The position numbers and the translations under genes are program-made. 35,036 nt of DNA from a virus, in the IMG/VR virus record IMGVR_UViG_3300023172_000097, positions 1-35,036 of that record. One strand, 5' to 3'. The notes beneath the pieces were generated by a model. The model had not been told where the DNA came from. It was given only the letters and a program-made list of their open reading frames with translations, and searched no databases. Positions 8,067-17,195 of this stretch are shown here, piece by piece (within the stretch, counting starts at the first letter, position 1; every line of letters starts with the position of its first letter).

Positions 8067-9482
8067 TTAACTCCATGTTACCCAGTGTTCCCAAGTTCCA
8101 CTTCTGTTAGCATATATAGAAGTAGTACTTTGTCCGGTACCCCATCTTAAGCCGTTGGGAAAACTACCACAAGTACTACCATCCCAACCAGCTCCTATAG
8201 CGCCGTCAGCTCTTGCCCAATTACATTGATTTTGATAGTTTGGATTATATATCCCATGACCACCGGCATAACCCAGTATAACCTTTCTTGGTGTGTATCC
8301 GCTATCAGCAGTTAAATAATTTACAGTATTATATGTCTTCATGGTATTAAAATACACTGCAGCCCTATGGTCTTTGGTATCACGCTCAACCAATAAACCA
8401 TGCATTGGTATGCAATAATCAATAGCGTTTACTGTAGCTGTTCCGGCATAAGGAGATGAAAATGTCTTACACCAAGGTAAATTGTCGTAGTAGTTTGCTT
8501 CATATATCAATAGTATTGGACTGCGCATTCCTGGACCTTGAAAATAATATGATTGGGAAGATTGAGCATTTAGTCTGGCGGCCTCTACCGGACTAGCAAA
8601 AGGTCTAGAAATAGTGCCGTCATTGTATGAAGGCGTATTGGGATAGGCAACTATGACTATGCCACTACCACCAATACCGCCAGCCGCACCTCCTCCGCCA
8701 GTATTAGACTGTCCGTTTAAATTACCAGCTCCTCCACCTCCTCCTTTTCCTTTGGCTCCAACATTAGCTGCGACACCACCGTTCCTATCTTGACCGACAC
8801 CTGCGCCGCCACCAGCAAACCAATTCTCATAATTAGAATCGCCAAGATTCAATCCGCAACAAGCTGCTATGAGAAATTCACTTCCGCTTCCTCCGTTTCC
8901 GCCATAGCCCGCTGTAGTAGATAAATTTCTTGATCCTGTTCCGCCAATACCACCAGCCCCACCACCGCCTGCACCTTGATCGTAATTACTAGGAAGAGTA
9001 TTTCCACCACTATTGCCCTGACAAGCAATACCAGGTCCACCTAGGCCCCTAACGTCGTGATTAGCCCCTCCGCCTCCAGAACCGCCATAACCACCATTTG
9101 GAACACCCGGATCACTACCTCCATAACCTCCTCCGTATGCAGTTAGAATCAGGCCTGGTCCAATAATACTAGAACTGCCACCAGAACTATTCAAAGAACC
9201 TCCTGATCCAACAGTAATGGTATAATTACCACCAGAAACGAATTGACTCTTCGTATATAGTACACCACCAGCCCCTCCGCCACCAGCACCTTTGGACCAT
9301 GTTCCGCCACCGCCACCTCCACCAATAATCAGCAACTCAATATCTCCTCTTCCAGTCAAAGATAATGTATCGCTAGAATTAAAAATATGAAAAGTATAAT
9401 CTCCGCAAGTACAAGATGTACCTCCACTTGCAGAAAATTTCTGGTAATGTGTCAAAAATATTTTTTTTGGTATAAATATCAC
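8067..9482 (-). CDS. Glycine-rich phage adhesin / receptor-binding protein
   Basis: The chosen start is GTG at 9482, which overlaps the upstream fibre's stop (GTGA) and has AGGAG upstream; the frame also reaches a TTG at 9515. It gives 471 residues. After a short N-terminal strand region (YTFHIF, then IELLIIGGG) comes a long polyglycine-rich section (residues about 40-270) with repeated GGGGAGG and ending GGSGIVIVAYP, a pattern of glycine-rich distal adhesins. The last ~170 residues are Trp/Tyr/Cys-containing and non-repetitive (PWCKTF, NQCNWARADGA, GTWEHWVTWS), probably a globular receptor-binding head. Position right after the 1038-residue fibre suggests it sits at that fibre's tip. Confidence 0.75.
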   Translation of the reverse strand: MIFIPKKIFLTHYQKFSASGGTSCTCGDYTFHIFNSSDTLSLTGRGDIELLIIGGGGGGGTWSKGAGGGGAGGVLYTKSQFVSGGNYTITVGSGGSLNSSGGSSSIIGPGLILTAYGGGYGGSDPGVPNGGYGGSGGGGANHDVRGLGGPGIACQGNSGGNTLPSNYDQGAGGGGAGGIGGTGSRNLSTTAGYGGNGGSGSEFLIAACCGLNLGDSNYENWFAGGGAGVGQDRNGGVAANVGAKGKGGGGGAGNLNGQSNTGGGGAAGGIGGSGIVIVAYPNTPSYNDGTISRPFASPVEAARLNAQSSQSYYFQGPGMRSPILLIYEANYYDNLPWCKTFSSPYAGTATVNAIDYCIPMHGLLVERDTKDHRAAVYFNTMKTYNTVNYLTADSGYTPRKVILGYAGGHGIYNPNYQNQCNWARADGAIGAGWDGSTCGSFPNGLRWGTGQSTTSIYANRSGTWEHWVTWS

Positions 9483-12400
9483 GGCGTATACTCCTGTACA
9501 AGGTTTCCGTACCAATTTGTACCATCAGAATAAAAAGTAAGTATATCCATTCTAGAAGCAGTGGTTGTGATAGTTGGAGCAGAGCTGGATGGCCACTTAA
9601 CACCAGTAAATGTTGCGGAGTATCCCCCGGTCCCTGTTTTAAGAAACATTGTGAAACTTCTACCAGCATCTGGAGTCGGCATTGTAAATATACAGTTATC
9701 TGTCAAGGTGTATGTTTGAAGAGTACTATTGGTAATAGATATAGTTTGAGATGTGCCAGTATTACCTTGATTAATATATGTTTCTTTATAGCCCTTGACT
9801 ATCAGATCTGCATTGACTGTCAAATTACCCGTCATTGTATCGCCGGTTTTTTGCAGATTCGTGGATGCTATGGTTGATCCGTAGGCGATATATTCTACAA
9901 TATCCCCACTAGCTGCTGGAGAGGTTAGGGTAAATGATGTATTGCTAGTTTCTTCAAAATCTTCGCCTTCTACAAGTTTAACGCCATTTAGGAATACCGC
10001 TAATCCACCACTAGGGTATATGTCGGTCGTATTGAATAATGATTGACTACTTGTGACCGAAAGAGTACCTAAAGAAGTAGTACTAGAACCTCCAGAACCT
10101 CCTGATACGCCGCTCCATACAACATTATAATTACCGTCATAAACCAAGCTGTCTCCTACATTGCCAACTCCTGTTGGGAAAGTATACTGATCGTTAAATG
10201 TAATAGCCCCAGTTAGTCTGTCTGTTTCTAAAATTGTTTTAGACACAGTACCAATAGTGGATCTAAACTCATAACCACTAAAATCGCTCTGAGTTCCTTT
10301 AAATACCAACTGTCCAGTACTTGTATTTCTTCCTATAAGAAAATGTTGGTCTGGCGCACCAGTAGTGTGAATACACAATCCTTGTTCGTTAGAATCTGCT
10401 ACTGTTAATCTACAAATAGTGCCTGTGGTTCCTATGGCGAGTCCGGTAGGAGTATATACAAGATCATTTTGAGCATTAACTGTGGTTGAAGAGCCATCTG
10501 ATATTAATAGTCTATAATTTCCGGGATTACCAATAGTGGCATATTCTGGGGCTGTTCTATGTCCTTCCCATTCTATAACATCACCAGCACCAGCAGATGC
10601 AGATAAAAGAAAAGATGTTCCATCAGTTGCTGTATAGTCATCTCCGTCTATAAGTTTAAGACCATTATAATAAACATCTAAACTACCAACAGTATATCCT
10701 CCATTAACAGTAAAACTCTGCTGAGAAGTAGTTAATACTTCATGATCACTAAATCCAGATAATATATCGCTAACACCACTCCACGCTACATTTCCATTGC
10801 CGTCTGTGGCTAATACTTGAGAATTAGTTCCATCTCCAGTTGGGAAAGTAAACTGATTATTAATATTAAACGAATCTACAGTTGCTCCGCCTTTGAGATT
10901 TAAAGAGTATCCTTGTGCTATATATGTGCCTGTTTGTCCAATAAAAATTTCTTTAGACCCATTGATACTCATTGCGGTAGAAGAAACACCTCCGCTACCT
11001 CTTACGTTAAAAAATATGCCGCCATCAGGATTATTTTGATTACCATCTGTTTTTTCAAAAACAAAACCGTCGTTGCTACTATTACCAAGACCCCAACAGT
11101 CACTATTTTGGTATGCGATAAATCCGTCATAAATAGTAGGACCAGATAATGGAATATCATAAGTTCTAAAAGCTATAGTAGGAGATATAATTCCAGATTG
11201 AATGTAGGCCGTACCGTCTGCTATATGTAATTTGTGGGATGGCAAAGCCGTCCCTATACCAACATTTCCGTTATCTACCGCCAACGCAGTATAACCATCT
11301 ACAGTAAGCTGTTCAAAATGTCCACTGTTAGGAACATCATTGCTTCTACCCGGACCAAGCACAAGTATCCTGCCGTTAGTGCCAGTTTTTAAAACGCGCC
11401 CTATGTTCTGAACTAACTCGCTAACACCAGTTGGTCTTACATTGGTCAAGCCGCCCCCATTATCAACATAAACTGTATTTCCAACACTAAAGCCATTAGT
11501 AACACCGCTTGGGAGATTCTGTGCTAAACCGAAAACGTGAACGTGGCCTTCTGAGCCAGTTGTAAGCTCTGAAGCAAGCAGACCGATAGCGGGCATCTTT
11601 GTGGCGTTTGCACAATCCGCTGGGGCGACAAGGGGCTTGCCATTAGACGAATAATACCCAGCAACATAAACAGGAGTACCTTCAGCGATAGTACTTCCAG
11701 TATCGTTTCGACATTCTGTAATTACAACACCGTCTAGGTCTCCATAAAAATATTCGGCAGTAACGTTACCGTCTATCGTAATGTTACCAGTACCAACTAT
11801 ATCATAGTTGTTAAGATCTAAGTTTCCGTCTAGCTGACCAGATAAAGCTGCTGACACGCCACTCCAAGCTACTTGGTTTGATCCAGCGTAAACAAGACTG
11901 TCGCCCACACTTCCAGTGATGGTGGGAAATGTATACTGACCACTCACATTAATACTATCGGAGCTAAAAGATCCATTTACTTCTAACTTATAAGAAGGAG
12001 AAGCCGTCCCTATACCAACTCTATCTGTACTAGCGTCTGTAAATAACAAATTAGCGTCAGTATCTCCTGCTACTCTAAAATCACAATCATATCCTTGTGC
12101 ATTAAATACAAAATTGCCACTATTATCTATTCTTAGTCTTTGCGCACCAAACCCATCGCCCTGTGTAAGATCAAAATAACCGCCTGATGGCATAAACATT
12201 CTTATTCCATCCCCAAACCAATTTTCGATACCAACATTAGGCGAGGAGCTATTAGCGGCTTCTAAATAAATTTTACCATTAATATAGCAATCACGATCAA
12301 CACCCAAGCTTCCTCCTACATAAAGCTTTCTTGGTGATGTATAAGCATATCCTATAGCAACCCCTGATCCATAATCAAAGATAGTGCTATTACCTATACT

Positions 12401-12595
12401 GTTAGATGTTGTCCACTTAGTAACATAAGACCCAAAAGAACTAGTAGTACCAACACCAGTAGGCACAGGTATTCCACTTACTTCTAATGAAGTAGTAAAA
12501 TTTCCAGTAGCAGCAGTTATACTATCAGTAGTTATGCTATTAGCAGTTATGCTGCCGGATGTGCTGATATCATTATTTCCGAAATTCGCTGACAT
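9479..12595 (-). CDS. Long tail fibre
   Basis: This encodes 1038 residues, starting at ATG 12595 with AGTAGG upstream. The N-terminus (MSANFGNNDISTSGSITANS) leads into repeated shaft units of the GIGTASPSYKLEVNGS type. There are FPTG-containing connectors, such as the one leading into NGNVAWSGVS, and two YNGLKLIDGDDY/LNGVKLVEGEDF units. A deacylated-fibre-like patch, TECRNDTGSTIAEGTPVYVAGY, lies near residue 290. The C-terminal ~100 residues (TLTDNCIFTMPTPDAG, then FYSDGTNWYGNLV) form a common fibre end domain. It is a trimeric appendage protein. The downstream adhesin is translationally coupled. Confidence 0.85.
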   Translation of the reverse strand: MSANFGNNDISTSGSITANSITTDSITAATGNFTTSLEVSGIPVPTGVGTTSSFGSYVTKWTTSNSIGNSTIFDYGSGVAIGYAYTSPRKLYVGGSLGVDRDCYINGKIYLEAANSSSPNVGIENWFGDGIRMFMPSGGYFDLTQGDGFGAQRLRIDNSGNFVFNAQGYDCDFRVAGDTDANLLFTDASTDRVGIGTASPSYKLEVNGSFSSDSINVSGQYTFPTITGSVGDSLVYAGSNQVAWSGVSAALSGQLDGNLDLNNYDIVGTGNITIDGNVTAEYFYGDLDGVVITECRNDTGSTIAEGTPVYVAGYYSSNGKPLVAPADCANATKMPAIGLLASELTTGSEGHVHVFGLAQNLPSGVTNGFSVGNTVYVDNGGGLTNVRPTGVSELVQNIGRVLKTGTNGRILVLGPGRSNDVPNSGHFEQLTVDGYTALAVDNGNVGIGTALPSHKLHIADGTAYIQSGIISPTIAFRTYDIPLSGPTIYDGFIAYQNSDCWGLGNSSNDGFVFEKTDGNQNNPDGGIFFNVRGSGGVSSTAMSINGSKEIFIGQTGTYIAQGYSLNLKGGATVDSFNINNQFTFPTGDGTNSQVLATDGNGNVAWSGVSDILSGFSDHEVLTTSQQSFTVNGGYTVGSLDVYYNGLKLIDGDDYTATDGTSFLLSASAGAGDVIEWEGHRTAPEYATIGNPGNYRLLISDGSSTTVNAQNDLVYTPTGLAIGTTGTICRLTVADSNEQGLCIHTTGAPDQHFLIGRNTSTGQLVFKGTQSDFSGYEFRSTIGTVSKTILETDRLTGAITFNDQYTFPTGVGNVGDSLVYDGNYNVVWSGVSGGSGGSSTTSLGTLSVTSSQSLFNTTDIYPSGGLAVFLNGVKLVEGEDFEETSNTSFTLTSPAASGDIVEYIAYGSTIASTNLQKTGDTMTGNLTVNADLIVKGYKETYINQGNTGTSQTISITNSTLQTYTLTDNCIFTMPTPDAGRSFTMFLKTGTGGYSATFTGVKWPSSSAPTITTTASRMDILTFYSDGTNWYGNLVQEYTP

Positions 12596-12602
12596 AATTT
12601 AC

Positions 12603-12923
12603 CTACTCAGTAATTGTGACTGTTCCATCTTCATTCATGGTTGCTCGACCAATTTGTGTCATCTTATCTGCTATGGCGCTCATATCATATTTATATATCA
12701 GTTCGCCAAGATCATAATGTAGTTGAAATATTTCAGCAGCATTTGTGCCAAGAGCGTCTGCTATTTCTTGAGGAGTAGCTCTAGGATTTCTCCAAAAAAT
12801 ATCTACTCCGTGCCTGTAAGACTTGACCATCCTATCAAAAGTCGAATTTGTTATTTCTATCAAATTATTCTTAGCTTCGTTGGCCCAATCAGGTTGTTGA
12901 TTATTTGTATTTATAATTGGCAT
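12603..12923 (-). CDS. Small helical protein between fibre genes, unknown function
   Basis: This encodes 106 residues with GGGG upstream of ATG 12923. It is predicted largely helical, with a core of TFDRMVKSYRHGVDIFWRN, ATPQEIADALG, then AAEIFQLHYDLGELI, and a charged C-terminal strand (EDGTVTITE). I have a recollection of similar small proteins among fibre genes in environmental phages but know of no function. It lies 7 bases from the next fibre gene and is clearly within the operon. Confidence 0.6.
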   Translation of the reverse strand: MPIINTNNQQPDWANEAKNNLIEITNSTFDRMVKSYRHGVDIFWRNPRATPQEIADALGTNAAEIFQLHYDLGELIYKYDMSAIADKMTQIGRATMNEDGTVTITE

Positions 12924-12934
12924 AATTTAAACCC

Positions 12935-14416
12935 CTAAAAACGTGAGACGACACCATCTAGCGAACACACCCACCTGATGGTTTTTCCCGATATTCCGTT
13001 GACTTTAATGTTCATGCGATCATAAGTGCCGTTTGGAACAACACTAACAGACGCTGAACTCATAGACGCATCTGCAAAATTTTCAGTAATTAAGGAACCA
13101 ACAATTTGTGGAGTGCCTGTACTGTTTTTAATACACCCTCTGATTATCCAGCCAGCGGCTGTATCGTCTGTATCATTATTGGCTGCTATGTGTAATGTAA
13201 AAGTTAATACCGTACCCAAAGCAACATAAAACGCAGAACTATAGTTTGATCCAGATTTATCAGCAGTTAAATAATGGTCACTAGCATCAGTACTCTCATA
13301 TTGTATTACATGAAAAACTCTTTGAGCGTCTCCTTTACTAGTGAAATAATTAGTAGCAAAAACCATACTGTTAGTCGCATAATTTTTTGCTCCTTCTCCA
13401 ATAAGTAGTCCTGGTGAACCAGCTTGTTGATTAGTAACAGATGGGTCAAGTTGAACGCTAAGATCTTTTACCGATGAAAACCAGTATCCTCCAGTATCGG
13501 TCGCCCATCCACCATTTTCTTGAGCAACGATGGTCGGACAGGAAAATGTTCCATTAACGTCTAATGTATTTTCAGGAGCTAGCTCAGAATAAACACTACC
13601 ATCATGCATATTGATACCAACTCTGTGGTTGGTAGAATCGGTAACAATATCGTATAATTTATATGAGCTAACATATGTAGGAGGAGCAGCCTGTTGAATT
13701 CTAACCTCTCCAACAGATAAATATCCGGGATTTTCTAGGTCAGAAGGTTGATAGCCGCCAATTTTTAATTCACCACTAGCTACAACATCGTTGTTGATAT
13801 TTATTCCACCAATGCCAGTAACGCTATACGTATTAATATCTAGATTAGCACCTAACTGAGGACTAGTATCTTCTACAACATTTTCCAGTACTCCAGTTAA
13901 AGAAATATTAATATGAGTATCAGGAGTTTCTAGAATAGTAAAATTATCAGAAAAATCTAGTATTGCTATGTCGCTATCACCAACCTGGACTCCGGTATGA
14001 TATATGCTTAATGTTGAGCTGCCGCCAGTAGCAGTATTATCTGTAGCCCAAGCAATATTGCCATTTCCATCAGTTTTTAATACTTGCCCCTGATTTCCAT
14101 CTCCGGTAGGAAAAACAAAACCTCCATTACCAGCATTAACACTCAATGCTGTAAAATTACCACTATTAGCAGATAAATCCCCATCTATGTCTATATTACC
14201 AACACCAGTGATACTATAGGTATTAATATTCAGGTCGTGGTGTAATACTGATCCTACAGGAATTAAGCCAGACCAAGGTGTAGATCCATCTCCTATATTT
14301 AGAAGATTTTTGTCCAAATCAAATCCTGGTTCGCCACTAGCTAAAACTACACTAGAATTATCAGACCATTGAACAGAAGTTCCTTTGCGTAGTTGTATAA
14401 TATTTTTGGCTGGCAT
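12935..14416 (-). CDS. Tail fibre with LRKGT-type N-terminal domain
   Basis: This encodes 493 residues. The N-terminus (IIQLRKGTSVQWS, LASGEPGFDLDKNLLNIGDG) is the short repeat domain found at the start of many phage fibres and tropism proteins. Shaft units such as GVGNIDIDGDLSANSGNF and FPTGDGNQGQVLKTDGNGNI are shared in style with its neighbours. The C-terminal ~150 residues (after SVQLDPSVTN) are a different beta-rich domain. It is paralogous at the N-terminus to the 642-residue fibre upstream. It is a virion appendage component. Confidence 0.82.
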   Translation of the reverse strand: MPAKNIIQLRKGTSVQWSDNSSVVLASGEPGFDLDKNLLNIGDGSTPWSGLIPVGSVLHHDLNINTYSITGVGNIDIDGDLSANSGNFTALSVNAGNGGFVFPTGDGNQGQVLKTDGNGNIAWATDNTATGGSSTLSIYHTGVQVGDSDIAILDFSDNFTILETPDTHINISLTGVLENVVEDTSPQLGANLDINTYSVTGIGGININNDVVASGELKIGGYQPSDLENPGYLSVGEVRIQQAAPPTYVSSYKLYDIVTDSTNHRVGINMHDGSVYSELAPENTLDVNGTFSCPTIVAQENGGWATDTGGYWFSSVKDLSVQLDPSVTNQQAGSPGLLIGEGAKNYATNSMVFATNYFTSKGDAQRVFHVIQYESTDASDHYLTADKSGSNYSSAFYVALGTVLTFTLHIAANNDTDDTAAGWIIRGCIKNSTGTPQIVGSLITENFADASMSSASVSVVPNGTYDRMNIKVNGISGKTIRWVCSLDGVVSRF

Positions 14417-14443
14417 TTATTTTTCCTGTTTGAATTTCGTCTT

Positions 14444-16372
14444 TTATGGCGTACCACCATCAACAACAGCATAATACATATAAACAGGGTTAGCTGCACT
14501 AACACCACTAATTCTGGTTAGACCATCTATAACAGAAGAATTCTGTCCCAGATTAATGGTAGTAGACAGAGTGCCTACCTGTCCTAATGTAATACCACTG
14601 CTAGCAAGTTTAGTAACAGCTATGTTCGCATTGTCTGCTATATGCCTATCAAAAATTTGAGCATCCTTAATCATACCGCTTTCAATAACATTATTATTAA
14701 TAATAGTATTATCAAAAACCACACTCCAGTAGTCTCCTTCTCTACCTAGATTATCCAAAGTATCTAATGTCATGGTACCGCTAATATGACCAGAAAGACT
14801 ACCACTACCAGTAGGAGAAGGTAAATTAGTAGCATTGCCAAAATTTAAATAATATGAACCATGCTGATCGTCTAACAAATCAACATTAAGATTACTGACC
14901 AAACCTGTTGAAGCAACAACTAATGGAGCACTAGGTCCAGAAACAGTTGAAGTTAATGTATTACCACTAATATCTCCACTAGTATAAACATTTTCTCCTC
15001 CAGTAAATTCCCATCTGTCATTAATAGTATTCCAAACAAATTCTTTATAATCGCTAGTTCCACTAACCAGAACCTCAAAACCGCCAGTACCAAGACCACT
15101 AGCATTAACTCTGATAACATTATCTCCAATATCAACAGTAGTACTATTAACTGTAGTTGTGGTACCTTTGACCAAAAGATCTCCCCCAACAGTAACATTA
15201 CCAGTAGTAGCAATATTACCACCAACATCAAGATGTCCTCCAACATTCACATTAGACAAAGTCTCTATAGTATTGGCACTAATTCCGCTAACAGTAATAA
15301 GATTAGTATCAGGATTATATTTAATAGCAGAATCAGTATACAAATTATTGGTATTAGACGATCCGCTGTCGTTATCATCAACAAAAGTTATAAAATGATC
15401 GCTAGCACTATTACCAGCATCATTTGTAATAATACCACTAGAACTTAAACCAGTTCCTTGTAAATTACCTATAAACAGTGGCGCAGTAACGTTTCCTGAG
15501 GAGACTATTGTTCCTCCGACAGTAAGATCTGATTCTACGATAGCACTATTGTCTACATACAGATAACCAAAAGTTCCACTATTACTAGCAGATAAATTAA
15601 CAGCACTAATATCTCCAGTAGAACTAATATCATGAAGATTGGATATACTATTGCCTGAAGCTGTTACGGGATCGTTTATGCCGTCTATATCCGTAATATT
15701 ATGAACATGGTAGCCCACATTGATTTCTTTTGACCCACCAACATCATTAATAACAATACCAGTGCCTTCTGATAGATTTGCAGATATTTCCCAGCGGTTA
15801 TTGCTAGTACTATAATCAGCAATTGCTCCACTAACCCCGACTAGTCCTGTTAAGCCAAAAGTTAGTGTGCCAGATCCACCCTCTCCATTATCGTCATATA
15901 CAACACTAATTCCAGAAGCTTGTCTTACAAAACCAGTAGTGACATGATCTCCACTACCAATAATATCTTGAATTATTTCTACTTGATCAGGATTATCTGG
16001 GTTTAAGCTAGCATCCCCCGTATAGGCAATCTGAATAGCTCCATTAACAACAGAAAGACCTATGTCTGTACCAGCCACAAGATTAGCATCTATTTGCACT
16101 CCTGTAATATGGCCGTTCACTCCTGTTAGTCCAATTAAAGAAATCCCACTTTGTGTAGTTAATCCGTTTAAAGAACCAGGATTGCTAGGATCTTCCATAG
16201 TAATAAACGAATAAGGAATACTATTCCATTGGGTAGTACTACCACTAGGGCCAATTTTTACTCTACCAGTATCTTGCTCCCACCCCATTTCTCCGTAATA
16301 AAGTACGGGATCTACGCCGCTCCACTGAGCTGCTGTTCCTTTTCTTACTTGTAATCTTGTATTAACTGGCAT
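14444..16372 (-). CDS. Tail fibre with LRKGT-type N-terminal domain, paralogue of the next gene
   Basis: This encodes 642 residues, with GGAG eleven bases before ATG 16372. The N-terminus (RLQVRKGTAAQWS, YYGEMGWEQDTGRVKIG) parallels that of the 493-residue fibre. The central shaft has repeated units of the LYVDNSAIVESDLTVGGT type. A segment TTVNSTTVDIGDNVIRVN is a unit I associate with cyanophage and other environmental phage fibres. The C-terminal region contains DRHIADNANIAVTKLASSGI, a common fibre motif. No catalytic domain is seen. Confidence 0.82.
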   Translation of the reverse strand: MPVNTRLQVRKGTAAQWSGVDPVLYYGEMGWEQDTGRVKIGPSGSTTQWNSIPYSFITMEDPSNPGSLNGLTTQSGISLIGLTGVNGHITGVQIDANLVAGTDIGLSVVNGAIQIAYTGDASLNPDNPDQVEIIQDIIGSGDHVTTGFVRQASGISVVYDDNGEGGSGTLTFGLTGLVGVSGAIADYSTSNNRWEISANLSEGTGIVINDVGGSKEINVGYHVHNITDIDGINDPVTASGNSISNLHDISSTGDISAVNLSASNSGTFGYLYVDNSAIVESDLTVGGTIVSSGNVTAPLFIGNLQGTGLSSSGIITNDAGNSASDHFITFVDDNDSGSSNTNNLYTDSAIKYNPDTNLITVSGISANTIETLSNVNVGGHLDVGGNIATTGNVTVGGDLLVKGTTTTVNSTTVDIGDNVIRVNASGLGTGGFEVLVSGTSDYKEFVWNTINDRWEFTGGENVYTSGDISGNTLTSTVSGPSAPLVVASTGLVSNLNVDLLDDQHGSYYLNFGNATNLPSPTGSGSLSGHISGTMTLDTLDNLGREGDYWSVVFDNTIINNNVIESGMIKDAQIFDRHIADNANIAVTKLASSGITLGQVGTLSTTINLGQNSSVIDGLTRISGVSAANPVYMYYAVVDGGTP

Positions 16373-16405
16373 GATATAATTCTCCGTGATATATTATTTG
16401 TGACT

Positions 16406-16657
16406 TTATGGTGTTCCGCAATCTATCTCAAAAGTATCCATGAAATTAGTTAAAAATTCTGTTAATCCAATTACATCGCTTGCGTATACTAGAGATGTTG
16501 TTATAGCAGCACTAAATCCTGTGCTAATCTCAATAGAAGATGCTGTGCTTGTTTCTATATCCACAACTCCAATACCCTCTCCATGAGTTACCGCAGTGCT
16601 AGTCTCGATTTCAATAATATGATTAGTGTCAAAAACTTCTACAGTAAAATCGCTCAT
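16406..16657 (-). CDS. Small beta-repeat virion protein
   Basis: The chosen start is ATG at 16657, which overlaps the upstream stop as ATGA with GGAG nine bases before; a GTG at 16666 is the alternative. It gives 83 residues. The sequence contains three short tandem units, IEIETSTAV, VDIETSTAS and IEISTGFS, a pattern expected for a small beta-solenoid or strand stack. The function is unknown. It is translationally coupled to the IEQG-domain gene and probably accompanies it in the virion. Confidence 0.6.
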   Translation of the reverse strand: MSDFTVEVFDTNHIIEIETSTAVTHGEGIGVVDIETSTASSIEISTGFSAAITTSLVYASDVIGLTEFLTNFMDTFEIDCGTP

Positions 16658-17058
16658 GGTTGACACTCCAACGCATCTGAAGATTTACTGTTTCTTTTCA
16701 ATATGGTGACTGTTCCATATATAATTCTAACAGTATATTTGCCACCCTGATTATAATGATCATAATTAGCCTGCAATTCAAGATCATATTTAGCGGTATT
16801 GAAAGATAAAGCATTTGTTGTGGATGCAGGGAGCAAGAAATTTATTCTTCCTTCAGATCCAACAATCTCAAATTTATATGCTGTAAGATCAGTATTTTCT
16901 GTTGTGAAAGTTTGAGTAACATTAGAGCTAGTTCTCCAAGTTAATCTAGCACACCAATCTGTAATATCAATAGGGTCGCCATTAGCGTCTTTATAGACCA
17001 AAGACATTCTAAATGAGGTTCCTTGTTCTATATTAAAATCATAATTACCAGCACTCAT
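16654..17058 (-). CDS. IEQG-domain virion protein (baseplate or fibre-base type)
   Basis: This encodes 134 residues. The motif YDFNIEQGTSFRMSLVYKD at residues 6-24, followed by FNTAKYDLELQ, is a domain common in small phage structural proteins. It equals the N-terminal domain of the truncated gene at 1-933. It is the first gene after the major-capsid terminator and has its own proposed late promoter 43 bases upstream. The ribosome site is weak (GAGAG), so the start is less certain than for its neighbours. A role as an adaptor for the following fibres is inferred from order only. Confidence 0.7.
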   Translation of the reverse strand: MSAGNYDFNIEQGTSFRMSLVYKDANGDPIDITDWCARLTWRTSSNVTQTFTTENTDLTAYKFEIVGSEGRINFLLPASTTNALSFNTAKYDLELQANYDHYNQGGKYTVRIIYGTVTILKRNSKSSDALECQP

Positions 17059-17093
17059 ATGGCGTATCTCTCATCAAAGGTACTCAAGTCATG

Positions 17094-17111
17094 ATAAAAT
17101 AGTATACACCT
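17094..17111 (-). promoter_or_regulatory. Candidate late promoter, copy C
   Basis: The minus strand reads GGTGTATACTATTTTATC, with the core at 17109-17102, 43 bases before the next start codon. It lies just downstream of the capsid-gene terminator, so transcription of the appendage block must start here or read through. It shares its core with four other sites. Confidence 0.5.
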
Positions 17112-17136
17112 TAACACAGATATATACTAACGATTA

Positions 17137-17168
17137 AGAAAAAAGCCGCCCTGGGAAGAGCGGCTTTC
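17137..17168 (-). terminator. Intrinsic terminator after the major capsid gene
   Basis: On the minus strand an 8-base GC-rich stem, AAAGCCGC pairing with GCGGCTTT (17160-17167 with 17142-17149), has a 10-base loop and runs into a T tract. It lies 28 bases past the capsid stop. This is a textbook Rho-independent terminator and the clearest one in the window. Confidence 0.92.
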
Positions 17169-17195
17169 TCTTAGTGATAAAGATATCGCCAGAAA

